From Methylobacterium sp. SyP6R (GTDB taxonomy: Bacteria; Pseudomonadota; Alphaproteobacteria; Rhizobiales; Beijerinckiaceae), in contig NZ_JAAQRC020000003.1 in assembly GCF_019216885.1 (NCBI RefSeq), positions 124,001-188,000 on the forward strand: a stretch of DNA of 64,000 nt, in the 5' to 3' direction. Position numbers and translations under genes: made by a program. A model generated the notes under the pieces. The model was given only the letters and a program-made list of their open reading frames with translations. It had not been told where the DNA came from and searched no databases. Of the stretch, positions 29,190 through 38,424 are shown one piece after another (positions within the stretch are counted from its first letter, which is position 1; each line of letters begins with the position of its first letter).

Positions 29190-30803
29190 ATGCGCGCTCC
29201 TCTCTCCCACCTCTCCGGCCTCGCCGTCGACGTGCTGGTGATCGGTGCCGGCATCAACGGGGCGAGCGCCGCCCAGCACCTCGCGGCGTCCGGCCACGAC
29301 GTGCTCCTCGTCGACAAGGCCGATTTTGGGGCCGGCGCCACCGCCCGCTCGAGCCGTCTCCTGCATTGCGGCCTGCGCTACCTCGCCCCAGGCCGCTCGC
29401 TCGCCGAGTTTCTCATCCGGCCCGATCGGCTGCTCACGGCATTGCGCATGGCGCGTCAAGCCATGATGGCCCGGGCCGAACTCGTCCGTACGGTTCCCGA
29501 GCGGGTGACCGCGATGCGCTTCTGCTTTCCCGTCTACCGGGATGGTCCCTATCGGTCCTGGCAGATCGACGCCGCCTTCGGAATCCTCGCGGGGCTCGGG
29601 GCGGGGACCTCCGTCCCCCTCGACTACAAGCGCCTGTCGCCCGAGGAGGCCACGGCCCGCCCGCTCCTGCGCGCCCTGCGGGACCCCGAGCGGCTTCAAG
29701 CCGTCGCTTGCTTCCGCGAGTATCAGATCGACTGGCCCGAGCGGCTCTGCCTCGACGCGGTGCTAGACGCGGAGCGCTGTGGCGCCCGGGTCCGCAACTA
29801 CACCTCCGCCGCTCTCCTCGGATCGCTCCCCGGGGGGGGCTGGCAGGTGCGCCTGAGCGACACCCTCAGTACGCAGCCGCCCGTCCACGTCACGGCCCGC
29901 CGGGTCCTTAACCTTGCCGGCACCGGGATCGATGCGGTCACGCGCGGGGTCGTCCCGCACGCCCGACGCCGTGTCGTCGGCACCAAGGGGGCGCATATCC
30001 TGGTGCGGCTCCCTGCGGAATGCGCCGGGACGGGGATTGCCACGCTGAGCCGCCGGGGCGAGCCGTTCTACTGCATCCCCTGGCGCAACCTCCACTTCTT
30101 CGGGCCGACCGAGACGCCCTACGAGGGGGACCCCCACGCTGCAGCGGTCACGCCGGACGAGGCCGCGTTCCTGCTCTCCGAGGCGCACCATCTCCTGCCG
30201 GGCTGTCGCTTGAGTCCCGAGGCTGTCGTCGCGAGCTGGGCGGGGGTCCGGCCGCTGACCTACGACCCCGCACTGCCGCTCGGCCGGCGCTCGCGCGAAC
30301 TCCACGACCTTAGCGCGGACGGTCTGCCGGGTGTTTTCGCCCTGACGGCCGGTCCGGTGATGAGCCATCGCTCCGCCGGGCGCCTGCTCGCCGACACGGC
30401 TGCCTGCGGCCTCATCCCCCGTCGTGCCGCCCAGGCCGTGCGCTACTCCGGGCCGGAGGTGCCGCCGGGCCTGATCGGCGAGGCGCTTCGGCCCGGCACG
30501 CCCTCCGCCGTCGCCGACCTGCAGCGCGCGGTCGAGCGCGAGCACGCCGCAACGCTCGCCGACGTGCTGTTCCGGCGCACCGGCGCCGCCTGGGGCGAGC
30601 CCCTCGCATCGCACGAGATCGTGCGCGCCGCCGCAACCGTTGGCGAGGCGCTGGGCTGGGACGCCGCCGCCCGGCGCGCCGCCGTCGAGGCCTACACGGA
30701 CGAAGTCTCGCGACTGTTCGGTTCGCCTTTCGCCCCTTCGAACCTGAGCCCTCCGGACCTTCCAACCGTGACCGCCGCGTCCCGCCAAGGAGATCACCCG
30801 TGA
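29190..30803 (+). CDS. GlpD-like FAD-dependent glycerol-3-phosphate dehydrogenase family protein
   Basis: This 537-residue flavoprotein has an N-terminal FAD-binding GxGxxG in VDVLVIGAGINGASAAQHLA (about residues 13-32) and the GlpD-type ATARSSRLLHCGLRYL. It also has the long C-terminal helical domain (EHAATLADVLFRRTGAAWGE, AYTDEVSRLF) seen in aerobic glycerol-3-phosphate dehydrogenases. Such enzymes oxidise a secondary alcohol and pass electrons to quinone at the inner membrane. The ATG at 29190 follows the PrpD stop by 2 bp, and its TGA overlaps the GTG of the binding-protein gene. Company with a peptide-type importer and a PrpD protein argues for a dedicated substrate other than glycerol-3-phosphate, though this is inference. 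Confidence 0.85.
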   Translation: MRAPLSHLSGLAVDVLVIGAGINGASAAQHLAASGHDVLLVDKADFGAGATARSSRLLHCGLRYLAPGRSLAEFLIRPDRLLTALRMARQAMMARAELVRTVPERVTAMRFCFPVYRDGPYRSWQIDAAFGILAGLGAGTSVPLDYKRLSPEEATARPLLRALRDPERLQAVACFREYQIDWPERLCLDAVLDAERCGARVRNYTSAALLGSLPGGGWQVRLSDTLSTQPPVHVTARRVLNLAGTGIDAVTRGVVPHARRRVVGTKGAHILVRLPAECAGTGIATLSRRGEPFYCIPWRNLHFFGPTETPYEGDPHAAAVTPDEAAFLLSEAHHLLPGCRLSPEAVVASWAGVRPLTYDPALPLGRRSRELHDLSADGLPGVFALTAGPVMSHRSAGRLLADTAACGLIPRRAAQAVRYSGPEVPPGLIGEALRPGTPSAVADLQRAVEREHAATLADVLFRRTGAAWGEPLASHEIVRAAATVGEALGWDAAARRAAVEAYTDEVSRLFGSPFAPSNLSPPDLPTVTAASRQGDHP

Positions 30804-32347
30804 CCCCGTCCGTCCTGACTCGGCGCAGCCTCGTCGCCGGTGCCGTCCTCAGCCCGCTCGCCGGCGCGGGCCTGGTCCGCGCCGAGCCCACCGCGACCCT
30901 GCGCGCGGCCATCGCCGGATTCTCGGTGCTGAACACCCTCGATCCGGCCAAAGCCAGCCTCCTCTCGGAAAACTATGTGATCTGGGCGCTGTTCAACGCC
31001 CTCTTGCGCTTCAACGCCCGCATGGAGATCGAGGGCGATCTCGCGGCCCGCTTCAGCGTCCTCGACTCGACGACGCTCGAGTTCAGCCTGCGGCCCGAGG
31101 CGCGCTTCCACGACGGCGCACCGGTCACGGCCGACGACGTCAAGTTCTCTCTCGAGCGCGTGCTCGATCCAGCCACCGCCTCGCCGAACCGGGGCAAGCT
31201 CACGGCGATCGAGGCGGTCACCATCCGCGATCCGCTGACCTTGCGGATCAGTACCCGCACTCCTTTTGCCCCCCTGCTCAGCGCCCTCACCAACACCCGC
31301 ACGGGGACGCAGATCGTGTCGCGTGCGGCCCTGCGGGAGCTCGGACCCGAGGCGTTCGCGCGTGCACCCGTCGGCAGCGGTCCGTATCGCGTGCGGGCAT
31401 GGCGGCCCAACGAGCGCGTCGAGCTCGAGGCGGCCGCCCAACACCTCGGCCCACCCGCTCGGATTCCACGGGTCGACGTCCTGCTGATCCCCGAAGAGTC
31501 GAGCGGGCTCACCGCTCTCCTCGGCCAGGCCGTCGATCTCACGAGCACGGCCCCCTTCGCCGATGTCCGCGCCCTCGAGGCGCGGCCCGCGCTGCAGGTA
31601 TTCAAGCAACCCGGACTGAACACGCGCTACGTGGCGCTCAACAACAGGCAGGCGCCGTTCGACGACCTCCACGTGCGCCGCGCCCTCTCGATGGCCTTCG
31701 ACCGCAACGCCCTCGTCAAGGCCGTCCTGTTCGGCGAGGGCACCGCGACGCCGGGCCTGCTGCCCCCCGCGCTGCTGGCGCATCAGGGCCCGCTTCCCGA
31801 TCTCGTGACCTACAATCCGGACCGCGCCCGCGCCGAGCTCGCCAAGGCACGCTACCGGCCCGAGGCCATCACGGCGAGCGTTCTCGTCTGGGGCTCGTCC
31901 TGGTGGCGGCGCTTCGGCGAGATCGTCGTCGCCCAGATCAACCAGACGCTCGGGACGCGCCTCACCGTCCAGGCCGGTGACACCAACGCGGTCTTTGCCC
32001 AGCTGCGAGCCGGCGCGTACCAGGCCGCGGTCTGGGGCTGGCTCGGCCTCGTCGACTACGACGAGTATCTCGGCGACATCCTCGGCGCCACGGGCGCCCG
32101 CAACTTCCAGGGCTACGCCAACCCGGCTTTCGACGCGCTGCTCGCGGAGGGGCGCACCACCCTCGACCCGAGGAGCCGGGCCGCGATCTATGCCAGGGCC
32201 GACCGCCTGATGCTCGAGGACATGCCGGTCTGGCCGGCCTTCTGCTCCAACATTCATCAGGTCGCGACCCACCGCCTCGTTGGCTTCACGCAGCTTCCCT
32301 ACTCGAATTTCGGCGACCAGTTCGCCCATCTGGAGCTGCGCGCATGA
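30800..32347 (+). CDS. ABC transporter periplasmic binding protein (peptide/opine, SBP_bac_5)
   Basis: A 515-residue extracellular solute-binding protein family 5. It begins with a Tat-like signal peptide (LTRRSLVAGAVLSPLAGAGL, cleavage near residue 28), has the family's FHDGAPVTADDVKFSLERVL segment (about 95-115) and a C-terminal ARADRLMLEDMPVWPAF. Family members bind di- or oligopeptides, opines, nickel, glutathione or sugars. The GTG start at 30800 overlaps the stop of the preceding gene, and its own end overlaps the first permease (32344). The twin-arginine signal suggests export in a folded state, somewhat unusual for this family but common in this clade. Confidence 0.9.
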   Translation: MTPSVLTRRSLVAGAVLSPLAGAGLVRAEPTATLRAAIAGFSVLNTLDPAKASLLSENYVIWALFNALLRFNARMEIEGDLAARFSVLDSTTLEFSLRPEARFHDGAPVTADDVKFSLERVLDPATASPNRGKLTAIEAVTIRDPLTLRISTRTPFAPLLSALTNTRTGTQIVSRAALRELGPEAFARAPVGSGPYRVRAWRPNERVELEAAAQHLGPPARIPRVDVLLIPEESSGLTALLGQAVDLTSTAPFADVRALEARPALQVFKQPGLNTRYVALNNRQAPFDDLHVRRALSMAFDRNALVKAVLFGEGTATPGLLPPALLAHQGPLPDLVTYNPDRARAELAKARYRPEAITASVLVWGSSWWRRFGEIVVAQINQTLGTRLTVQAGDTNAVFAQLRAGAYQAAVWGWLGLVDYDEYLGDILGATGARNFQGYANPAFDALLAEGRTTLDPRSRAAIYARADRLMLEDMPVWPAFCSNIHQVATHRLVGFTQLPYSNFGDQFAHLELRA

Positions 32348-33306
32348 CTGCAGCCTTCCGTCTTTCCGGGCCGATTCTCCGCCATGCCGGCGGCGTCGTC
32401 CTGGTCGGTCTCCTCGGCGCCCTGTGCATCTTCGCGGCCCTGCGCCTCGGCCCGGGCGACCCGGCGCTCACGGCCCTGGGGGAGGGGGCAACGCCCGCCT
32501 CCGTCGCGGCCTACCGCGCCCGCTGGGGCCTCGACCAGCCCTGGCCCGTCCAGTTCGCGGCCTGGTTCCTCCCGGCGCTGCACGGCGATTTCGGCACCTC
32601 GATCGCGGTCGCGAGCGGGATCCCGGTATCCCGGCTCATCGCCGAGCGTCTGCCGGTCACCGTCTTCGTCGGTGCCTACGCGCTCGTCATCGCCACGACG
32701 ACGGCACTCGTCTTCGGCGCCGTGGCGGCACGCTGGCGCGGCCGGTGGCCCGACAGCCTCGCCACGACGCTCGCCGTGCTCGGCGTCGCGATGCCGGATT
32801 TCTGGGTCGCCTACCTGCTGATCGGCAGCCTCGCCTTCGGCCTCGGCCTGTTCCCGAGCTTCGGCTACGTCCCGCCCTCGGTTTCGCTGACCGGGGCTCT
32901 CTCGAGCGCGACGCTGCCGGCGCTCGCCATCGCCGCACCGATGGCCGCGAGCTTCACCCGCATCCTGCGCGCCGCACTCATCGAGGAATCCTTGAGCGAG
33001 CACGTGCGGGTCGCGCGTGCGCTCGGGCATCCCGGCCGCTTCATCTTCCTCCACCACGTCCTGCGCAACGCGCTGATCCCGTTCGTCACGGTGGTCGGGC
33101 TGCAGGTCCGCTATCTCCTCGGCGGCACCGTGGTGATCGAGCGCATCTTCGGCCTGCCCGGTCTCGGTGCCCTCATGGTCGATGCGGCCTTCGCGCGCGA
33201 CTACCCGCTCGTGCAGGCCTGCGCGCTCGTCTTCCTCCTCGGAGTCCTTGTCGCAAACCTCGCCACGGACGGGCTGTGCGCCCTCCTCGATCCGCGCCGG
33301 AGCTAG
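32344..33306 (+). CDS. ABC transporter permease (DppB/OppB type)
   Basis: A 320-residue inner-membrane permease with about six hydrophobic segments. It opens with an N-terminal anchor (GGVVLVGLLGALCIFAALRL), followed by RLGPGDPALTALGEGATPAS and the periplasmic WGLDQPWPVQFAAWF that is typical of DppB. The EAA-like cytoplasmic loop is VARALGHPGRFIFLHHVLRN. The C-terminal GGTVVIERIFGLPGLGALMV is diagnostic of this permease class. The ATG at 32344 overlaps the stop of the binding-protein gene by 4 bp. It pairs with the permease at 33316. Confidence 0.92.
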   Translation: MTAAFRLSGPILRHAGGVVLVGLLGALCIFAALRLGPGDPALTALGEGATPASVAAYRARWGLDQPWPVQFAAWFLPALHGDFGTSIAVASGIPVSRLIAERLPVTVFVGAYALVIATTTALVFGAVAARWRGRWPDSLATTLAVLGVAMPDFWVAYLLIGSLAFGLGLFPSFGYVPPSVSLTGALSSATLPALAIAAPMAASFTRILRAALIEESLSEHVRVARALGHPGRFIFLHHVLRNALIPFVTVVGLQVRYLLGGTVVIERIFGLPGLGALMVDAAFARDYPLVQACALVFLLGVLVANLATDGLCALLDPRRS

Positions 33307-33315
33307 AGGCCTCGC

Positions 33316-34140
33316 ATGCGCGCCTTCCTCGCCCATCGCCTCGCGCCGCTCGGCGCCCTCGTCACCGGCCTCGTGCTCCTGCTCGTCGGGGTCGGCCCTG
33401 CCCTGTCGCCCTACGACCCCACCCACATGGACGTCCTCGCGCTCCTCGCACCTCCCGACTGGCAGCATCCGTTCGGCACCGACGCACTCGGGCGCGACGT
33501 GCTCACCCGGGTGCTCGCCGGCGCCCGGCTGTCGCTCACCGTCAGCGCCACCGGCGTCGCCCTCGCGGCGCTCGCCGGAACCCTCGCGGGGCTCGTCGCG
33601 GCCGAGCGTGGCGGCCTCCTCGCCGCGGTGCTCCTGCGCCTCTCCGACCTCCTGTTCTCGTTTCCGAGCTTCGTCCTCGCCCTGTTCCTCGTCGTCGTGC
33701 TCGGTTTCGGCACCGGAACGCTGATCCTCGCGATCGCCCTCGTCTACGCGCCGATCTTCGTCCGTCTCAGCCGCAACCTCGCGGCGAGCGCCCGAGGCCT
33801 GACCTACGTCGCTGCCGCCCGTGTGATCGGCCAGTCGGGCCGGAGCATCCTCCTGCGCGAGATCCTGCCGAACATCGCCGGCCCGCTCCTGGTGCAGGCG
33901 ACCCTCGGACTCGCCTTCGGCATCGTGATCGAGGCGGGCCTGAGCTTCATCGGGCTGGGCGTCCAGCCACCCCAGCCCTCGCTCGGCACCATCATGGCCG
34001 AGGGCCGCGAGGTGTTCGGCCAGGCACCCTGGGTGCTCACGCTGACGGGCCTGTTCATCGCGCTCACCCTGCTCGGATTGAACCTGCTCGGAGACGGCCT
34101 GCGCGAACTCGCCGATCCCAAGCTGAGGGGCCGCTCATGA
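33316..34140 (+). CDS. ABC transporter permease (DppC/OppC type)
   Basis: A 274-residue second permease. The N-terminal helix (LGALVTGLVLLLVGVGPALS) is followed by the DppC-type HPFGTDALGRDVLTRVLAGA. The EAA loop is YVAAARVIGQSGRSILLREI. The C-terminal signature is EAGLSFIGLGVQPPQPSLGT. The ATG at 33316 lies 9 bp after the first permease. The stop overlaps the ATP-binding gene (34137) by 4 bp. It forms the heterodimeric channel with the 32344 product. Confidence 0.92.
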   Translation: MRAFLAHRLAPLGALVTGLVLLLVGVGPALSPYDPTHMDVLALLAPPDWQHPFGTDALGRDVLTRVLAGARLSLTVSATGVALAALAGTLAGLVAAERGGLLAAVLLRLSDLLFSFPSFVLALFLVVVLGFGTGTLILAIALVYAPIFVRLSRNLAASARGLTYVAAARVIGQSGRSILLREILPNIAGPLLVQATLGLAFGIVIEAGLSFIGLGVQPPQPSLGTIMAEGREVFGQAPWVLTLTGLFIALTLLGLNLLGDGLRELADPKLRGRS

Positions 34141-35090
34141 CCATTGCCACACCCCTCCTGTCGGTTGCCGACCTCGCCGTCACCGTTCCGGGGCCGTCCG
34201 GGCCCTGGACCGCGGTGGCGGGGATCGACCTCGCGCTCGCCCGCGGGGAGACCCTCGGCCTCATCGGCGAATCGGGTTCGGGCAAGACTCTCACGGGCCT
34301 CGCCCTCCTCGGGCTCCTGCCCTCCGGGGCGAGCGCGACGGCCCGACAGCTGACCTTCGACGGCCACGACCTGCGGGGTGGTGAGCCGGTCCTGGCGCCG
34401 CTTCGCGGCCGGCGCCTCGGGATGATCGTCCAGGACCCGGTCGGTGCCTTCAACCCGGCCAAGCGCATCGGCTGGCACATGCGGGCAGTGCTGCGTCGGC
34501 GCGGGGACCGGCGGCCCGACGCCGCAGCCCGCTGGCTGTCCGCGGTCGGGGTCCGGGCGGCCGAGCGGGTGCTTGCTGCCTATCCCCACCAGCTCAGCGG
34601 CGGCATGCTCCAGCGCGTGCTGATCGCAATGGTCGGTGCGCTCGAGCCCGACCTCATCGTGGCGGACGAGCCGACGACGAATCTCGACGCGGTCGTCGCC
34701 CGGCAGATCCTCGACCTCGTCCGTGAGCAGCAAAACCGCACGGGCTGCGCGGTCCTGTTCGTCACGCACGATCTCGCCGCGGCGCGCCACCTGTGCGACC
34801 GCGTCGCCGTCATGGTCGCGGGCACGATCGTCGAGATCGGTCCGGCCGGCGCCGTCCTCGACGTGCCCCGTCATCCCTACACGCGCGGCCTGATCGCGAC
34901 GGTGCGCTCGCTCGCCGCGCGCGATCCCGTCCTCATCGAGATGGTGGGCGAGCCGGGCCGCCGCGAGACCGGCGGCTGCCCGTTCCTCAGCCGCTGTCCG
35001 CGCTCCGACGCCCTGTGCCGATCGGATCCGCCCGGCCTCGCCGCCCTCCGTCCCGACCACCTCCTGCGGTGCCATCACCCCGATGTCTGA
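34137..35090 (+). CDS. ABC transporter ATP-binding protein (DppD/OppD type)
   Basis: A 317-residue ATPase with Walker A LIGESGSGKTLTGLALLG (about residues 42-59), Q-loop MIVQDPVGAFNPAKRIG, signature YPHQLSGGMLQRVLIAM, Walker B DLIVADEPTTNLDAVVA and H-loop LFVTHDLAAARHL. The C-terminal oligopeptide-transporter extension has a Cys cluster (GCPFLSRCPRSDALCRSDPP). The start at 34137 gives the 4-bp ATGA overlap with the permease. The frame is open much further upstream but that part is antisense-quality sequence. The 3' end overlaps the next gene by 8 bp. Confidence 0.92.
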   Translation: MTIATPLLSVADLAVTVPGPSGPWTAVAGIDLALARGETLGLIGESGSGKTLTGLALLGLLPSGASATARQLTFDGHDLRGGEPVLAPLRGRRLGMIVQDPVGAFNPAKRIGWHMRAVLRRRGDRRPDAAARWLSAVGVRAAERVLAAYPHQLSGGMLQRVLIAMVGALEPDLIVADEPTTNLDAVVARQILDLVREQQNRTGCAVLFVTHDLAAARHLCDRVAVMVAGTIVEIGPAGAVLDVPRHPYTRGLIATVRSLAARDPVLIEMVGEPGRRETGGCPFLSRCPRSDALCRSDPPGLAALRPDHLLRCHHPDV

Positions 35091-36039
35091 CTGTCCCTCC
35101 GCTCCCCTCGTCATCGACCGCGTGAGCCTCGAGATGTCCCTGGCGTCACGCTGGCGCACGCCGCGGATGCGGATCCTCGACGCGGTCAGCCTGTCCCTGG
35201 CGCCTGGCGAGATCGTCGGCCTTGTCGGCGAATCCGGTTCGGGCAAGACGACGCTGGGCCTGACGCTCGTCGGTCGGCATCGGCCGACGCACGGGTCGAT
35301 CCAGCTCGGCGGATCCGCACTCGCCCCCGGCACGCCAGCGCAGCGGCGCCTCCAGATGGTGTTCCAAGACCCGCTCGCCTCGTTCAACCCGCGCCGGCGG
35401 GTCGGCGATGCGGTCCGTCTCGCCCTCGACGTCCACCGCATCGGGCCGCCGTCCGCGCGCGGGGACATCGTCCAGGCCCTGTTCGCCCAGGTCGGGCTGT
35501 CGTCCGAGCACGCCGCGCGATTTCCCCACGCGCTGTCGGGGGGGCAGCTCCAGCGCGTCGCGCTGGCGCGGGCGCTCGCCACCCGCCCGGACTACATCGT
35601 GGCCGACGAGCCGGTCTCAAAGCTCGACGTCTCGGTGCGGGCGCAGATCCTCAACCTCGTCCGCCGCACGAACGCCGAGACCGGGGTCGGACTCCTGTTC
35701 ATCACCCACGACCTTGCTGCAGCGCAGTTCCTGTGTCACCGCATCGCCGTGATGTATCTCGGGCGGATCGTGGAGCTTGGCACGCCCGATGCCGTGCTGG
35801 GGCGCCCCCGCCATCCCTACACCGCCCGGCTCGTCGCCGGGACCGCCTATGACGGCTCAGCCGGGGCGGATCCCCGGCTCGGCGCGCGCGAGGCCTGCTT
35901 CTACGCGCCGGCCTGCACTCGCCGTCTGCCGCGCTGCACGCAGGAGCGCCCGCCGCTCGACGAGACCGGTCTTGCCTGCTTTCGTCCCGAGGAACTCCCA
36001 CCGGAGCCGGGGCGGGAGGCAATCCCCGCCCTGGCGTGA
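35083..36039 (+). CDS. ABC transporter ATP-binding protein (DppF/OppF type)
   Basis: A 318-residue second ATPase of the importer with Walker A LVGESGSGKTTLGLTLVG, Q-loop QMVFQDPLASFNPRRRVG, signature FPHALSGGQLQRVALARALA and Walker B YIVADEPVSKLDVSVRAQIL, then LFITHDLAAAQFL. A C-terminal Cys motif (ACFYAPACTRRLPRC) matches the family extension. It overlaps the preceding gene by 8 bp and completes a five-gene importer. The stop lies only 15 bp from the stop of the convergent aminotransferase gene, so the two transcripts must terminate across each other or overlap. Confidence 0.92.
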   Translation: MSDCPSAPLVIDRVSLEMSLASRWRTPRMRILDAVSLSLAPGEIVGLVGESGSGKTTLGLTLVGRHRPTHGSIQLGGSALAPGTPAQRRLQMVFQDPLASFNPRRRVGDAVRLALDVHRIGPPSARGDIVQALFAQVGLSSEHAARFPHALSGGQLQRVALARALATRPDYIVADEPVSKLDVSVRAQILNLVRRTNAETGVGLLFITHDLAAAQFLCHRIAVMYLGRIVELGTPDAVLGRPRHPYTARLVAGTAYDGSAGADPRLGAREACFYAPACTRRLPRCTQERPPLDETGLACFRPEELPPEPGREAIPALA

Positions 36040-36054
36040 GGCAGCCCGTCATCC

Positions 36055-37155
36055 TCAAGCGATGATCGGGCCGGACTTCAGGACTTCCGCGAGAGCGGCT
36101 GCGGCCCGCGCCGTGTCGGGGGGCGTGAGGTCTCCGATACAGCCGAGCCGCACCGTCCGCGGCACGGCGAGCCGGCCCGGGACGAGCACGTAGCCGCGGC
36201 TCGCCATCGCGGCGGTCACGGTGGCCGGGGCAGGGCCGTCCTCGGGCAGTGCCACCGTCACCACGATCGGCGCTGTGTCCGGCAGCTGCAGCAGCGGCGG
36301 AAAGCCCGCCGCCGCGAGGACGGCGGCGGCAGCCTCCCAGTTCCCGCGGTAGCGCACCGCCCGGGCCGCAAGCCCCTCGGCCGCGAGTTCCTCAAGGGCG
36401 GCGTGCACGCCGCACAGCACGTGGGTCGGTGGGGTGAAGCGGAATGTGCCGGTGCGCTCGACATGCTGGTGCTGGTCGAAGAGGTCGAGGCTGGCGGACG
36501 CGGCAAATCCGCGGCCCCGCTCGAGCGCTGCGCGCTCGGCCACGACCCAGGCCAGGCCGGGCGGGCCCTGCAGACCCTTGTTCGAGGACAGGACCAGCGC
36601 CTCCGGGCGGTCATGCGCGACATCGAGCGGAACGATTCCCGCGGAGGCGACGGCATCGACGATGAGCCCGCGGCCGAGCCGCCGGCAGAGCGACGCGATC
36701 TCCGCGAGCGGATTGATCCGGCCCGAGCTCGTCTCGACATGGACGAAGGCGACGTGGCTGATCGCCGGATCGTCCTTCAGGGCGCGGGCGACCCGCTCGG
36801 GCCGGATCGGTTCGAGCGGCGGGGTACGCAGGACGTGATGCGGACGCCCCATCGTCGCGCACAGATGGGCCAGCCAGTCGCCATAGGCGCCGTTCGTCAC
36901 GATCAGCACTGCCGCGCCCGGCGGTGGCAGGGCGCGCAGGACCATCTCGTTGGCCTGGGTGGCGCTGCCCGGAACCGGAATGACCGCGTAGGCGGCGTCC
37001 ATCCGGACGAGAGCACCGACCTGCGCCTGCATCTGTAGCAGGGCCGCGATCATACCGGGCTCGGCCGCAGAGCGGTCGACGGCCATCGCGGCGCGAACGG
37101 CCGTGCTCGTCGCGACGGGGCCGGGGGTCACGAGAAGGGGAGGGGAGGGGATCAT
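36055..37155 (-). CDS. Class V PLP aminotransferase (PhnW-like)
   Basis: A 366-residue fold-type I aminotransferase. PLP-binding residues are visible: GSATQANEMVL (phosphate-binding loop, about 63), LIVDAVASAGIVPLD (Asp167 for the pyridine nitrogen) and VLSSNKGLQGPPGLAWV (Lys193, Schiff base). The opening VTPGPVATSTAVRAAM and the SSNKGLQGPPG sequence resemble 2-aminoethylphosphonate-pyruvate transaminase and alanine-glyoxylate transaminases. The ATG at 37155 overlaps the stop of the dehydrogenase gene by 4 bp and is preferred over an upstream GTG. The pairing suggests an amino group is moved to a keto acid and the amino acid product recycled, but the natural substrate is unknown. Confidence 0.82.
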   Translation of the reverse strand: MIPSPPLLVTPGPVATSTAVRAAMAVDRSAAEPGMIAALLQMQAQVGALVRMDAAYAVIPVPGSATQANEMVLRALPPPGAAVLIVTNGAYGDWLAHLCATMGRPHHVLRTPPLEPIRPERVARALKDDPAISHVAFVHVETSSGRINPLAEIASLCRRLGRGLIVDAVASAGIVPLDVAHDRPEALVLSSNKGLQGPPGLAWVVAERAALERGRGFAASASLDLFDQHQHVERTGTFRFTPPTHVLCGVHAALEELAAEGLAARAVRYRGNWEAAAAVLAAAGFPPLLQLPDTAPIVVTVALPEDGPAPATVTAAMASRGYVLVPGRLAVPRTVRLGCIGDLTPPDTARAAAALAEVLKSGPIIA

Positions 37156-38357
37156 GCCACGGTCTCCGCATCCGCCGACCAAGCCGCCAGCGCCGCGTCG
37201 ATGGGGAAGGCCGGGAGGTTCTTGCGCGCGGCGCTGCGCGCGTCAGTAAGCCGGCCGGCCCCGCAGGCGATCGCCCCGTGGAGCGGCGTGCCGGGGCGAA
37301 GGGCGCTCGCTACGCCCTCTTCGGCGAGAGCGAGCACGAAGGGCAGGAGGGCTGCCGCGTAGAGGTCGCTTGCGGTACCCGGCACCAGGGCCGGGATGTG
37401 GTCGGGGCTGTAATGGATGATCCCGTCGATTGTCTCGACCGCCGCGAGATCGGGCGATGACACGCAGGTCTCGATCAGGTCGCGGTCGCAGGCGGTGGCG
37501 TCGCACATGATCGAGCCCGGTGCGAGGGCTGCCAGCATCGGCCGGCTGATCAGGTGAGCCAGCCGGTCGCGGGGCAGGCTGGGACGGCGGACGGCGGCGT
37601 TGAGGACGATCGCGACCGACGGCAGCGCGGCGGCGAGCGCCGCCTGCGTGCGTGCCGGGTCGGTCACGTCCATCTGCAGGAAGGTCACCTCGTCGGCCGG
37701 CAGGTAGTCGCGGTCCCGCGTCCCGAAACGGCGGTTGGCCTCCGCATTGACCGCGTCGCGGTCCCGGTTGGCGATCACCATCAGCCGGAGCCGCAGGGCG
37801 CGCCAGACCTGAAGCACCGAGAGGCCGATCTCACCGGTCCCGATCAGGAGCGCCCCGACCTGGCCGAGCGCCGGATCGAGCCCCGGGGCCAGGCGGCCCG
37901 AGTGGCGCGTGCAGAGCTCGATCGCCCGCTGGGCGAACAGGTGACCGGTCAGGCGGCTCATTGGTTCGAGGATCGGTGCGCGTCCGGATACGCGCACCGC
38001 CTCGCAGGCGATACCGAGAAAGCCCCTGGCGACCAAGCGCTCCAACGAGGCCGGATCGATGTTCTCATCGAAGTGCAGGAAGGTCATCAGGATATGGTGG
38101 GGCGCGTAGTCCTCGTACTCTTCCGGCAGCGGAGCCTTGACCTTCAGGAGGAGCCTGCACGCCGCGAGGATCTGCGCCTTCGGCGACAGGGTGGCGCCTT
38201 CCCTGACGAAGGCTGCGTCGGGATAGCCGGCGGCCTCTCCCGCGCCGGGCTCGACATCGACCGCGTGACCTCGCCCGGCCAGGACGCCGACTTCGCGCGG
38301 GGTCAGGGCGACCCGCGTCTCGTCGGGTTTGCGCTCGCGCAGAACACCGATCCGCAT
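37152..38357 (-). CDS. AlaDH/PNT-like (saccharopine- or alanine-dehydrogenase-type) NAD(P)-dependent dehydrogenase
   Basis: A 401-residue dehydrogenase. The N-terminal half is an AlaDH_PNT_N domain (MRIGVLRERKPDETRVALTP, then LLLKVKAPLPEEYEDYAP, LMTFLHFDENIDP). The C-terminal half is a Rossmann domain with GALLIGTGEIGLSVLQVWRA (about residues 166-185), followed by CDATACDRDLIET. Relatives include alanine dehydrogenase and lysine-forming saccharopine dehydrogenase, which act on amino-acid/keto-acid/NH3 or secondary-amine substrates. It leads a two-gene leftward operon with the aminotransferase. Its start faces the Gfo/Idh/MocA gene across a 210-bp region with a 48-bp dyad. An opine-type C-N bond cleavage would fit the peptide/opine importer, but this is inference. 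Confidence 0.78.
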   Translation of the reverse strand: MRIGVLRERKPDETRVALTPREVGVLAGRGHAVDVEPGAGEAAGYPDAAFVREGATLSPKAQILAACRLLLKVKAPLPEEYEDYAPHHILMTFLHFDENIDPASLERLVARGFLGIACEAVRVSGRAPILEPMSRLTGHLFAQRAIELCTRHSGRLAPGLDPALGQVGALLIGTGEIGLSVLQVWRALRLRLMVIANRDRDAVNAEANRRFGTRDRDYLPADEVTFLQMDVTDPARTQAALAAALPSVAIVLNAAVRRPSLPRDRLAHLISRPMLAALAPGSIMCDATACDRDLIETCVSSPDLAAVETIDGIIHYSPDHIPALVPGTASDLYAAALLPFVLALAEEGVASALRPGTPLHGAIACGAGRLTDARSAARKNLPAFPIDAALAAWSADAETVA

Positions 38358-38424
38358 TACTGCCTCCCGCCGCTGACTTGTCCAAGGTTAAAGCCGGGGC
38401 AGCCTGCGGGCGGAGGAGCGCGCC

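Noticed and set aside
27481..32329. Long minus-strand frames opposite the PrpD, GlpD-like and binding-protein genes
   Set aside because: They are antisense frames typical of high-GC DNA, rich in Arg/Gly/Asp, without motifs; the plus-strand genes carry all family signatures and overlap each other correctly.
32280..34136. Upstream extension of the DppD-type frame
   Set aside because: The open frame is much longer, but the part before 34137 overlaps two permease genes and is Arg/Pro-rich; the ATG at 34137 gives the expected 4-bp overlap and protein length.
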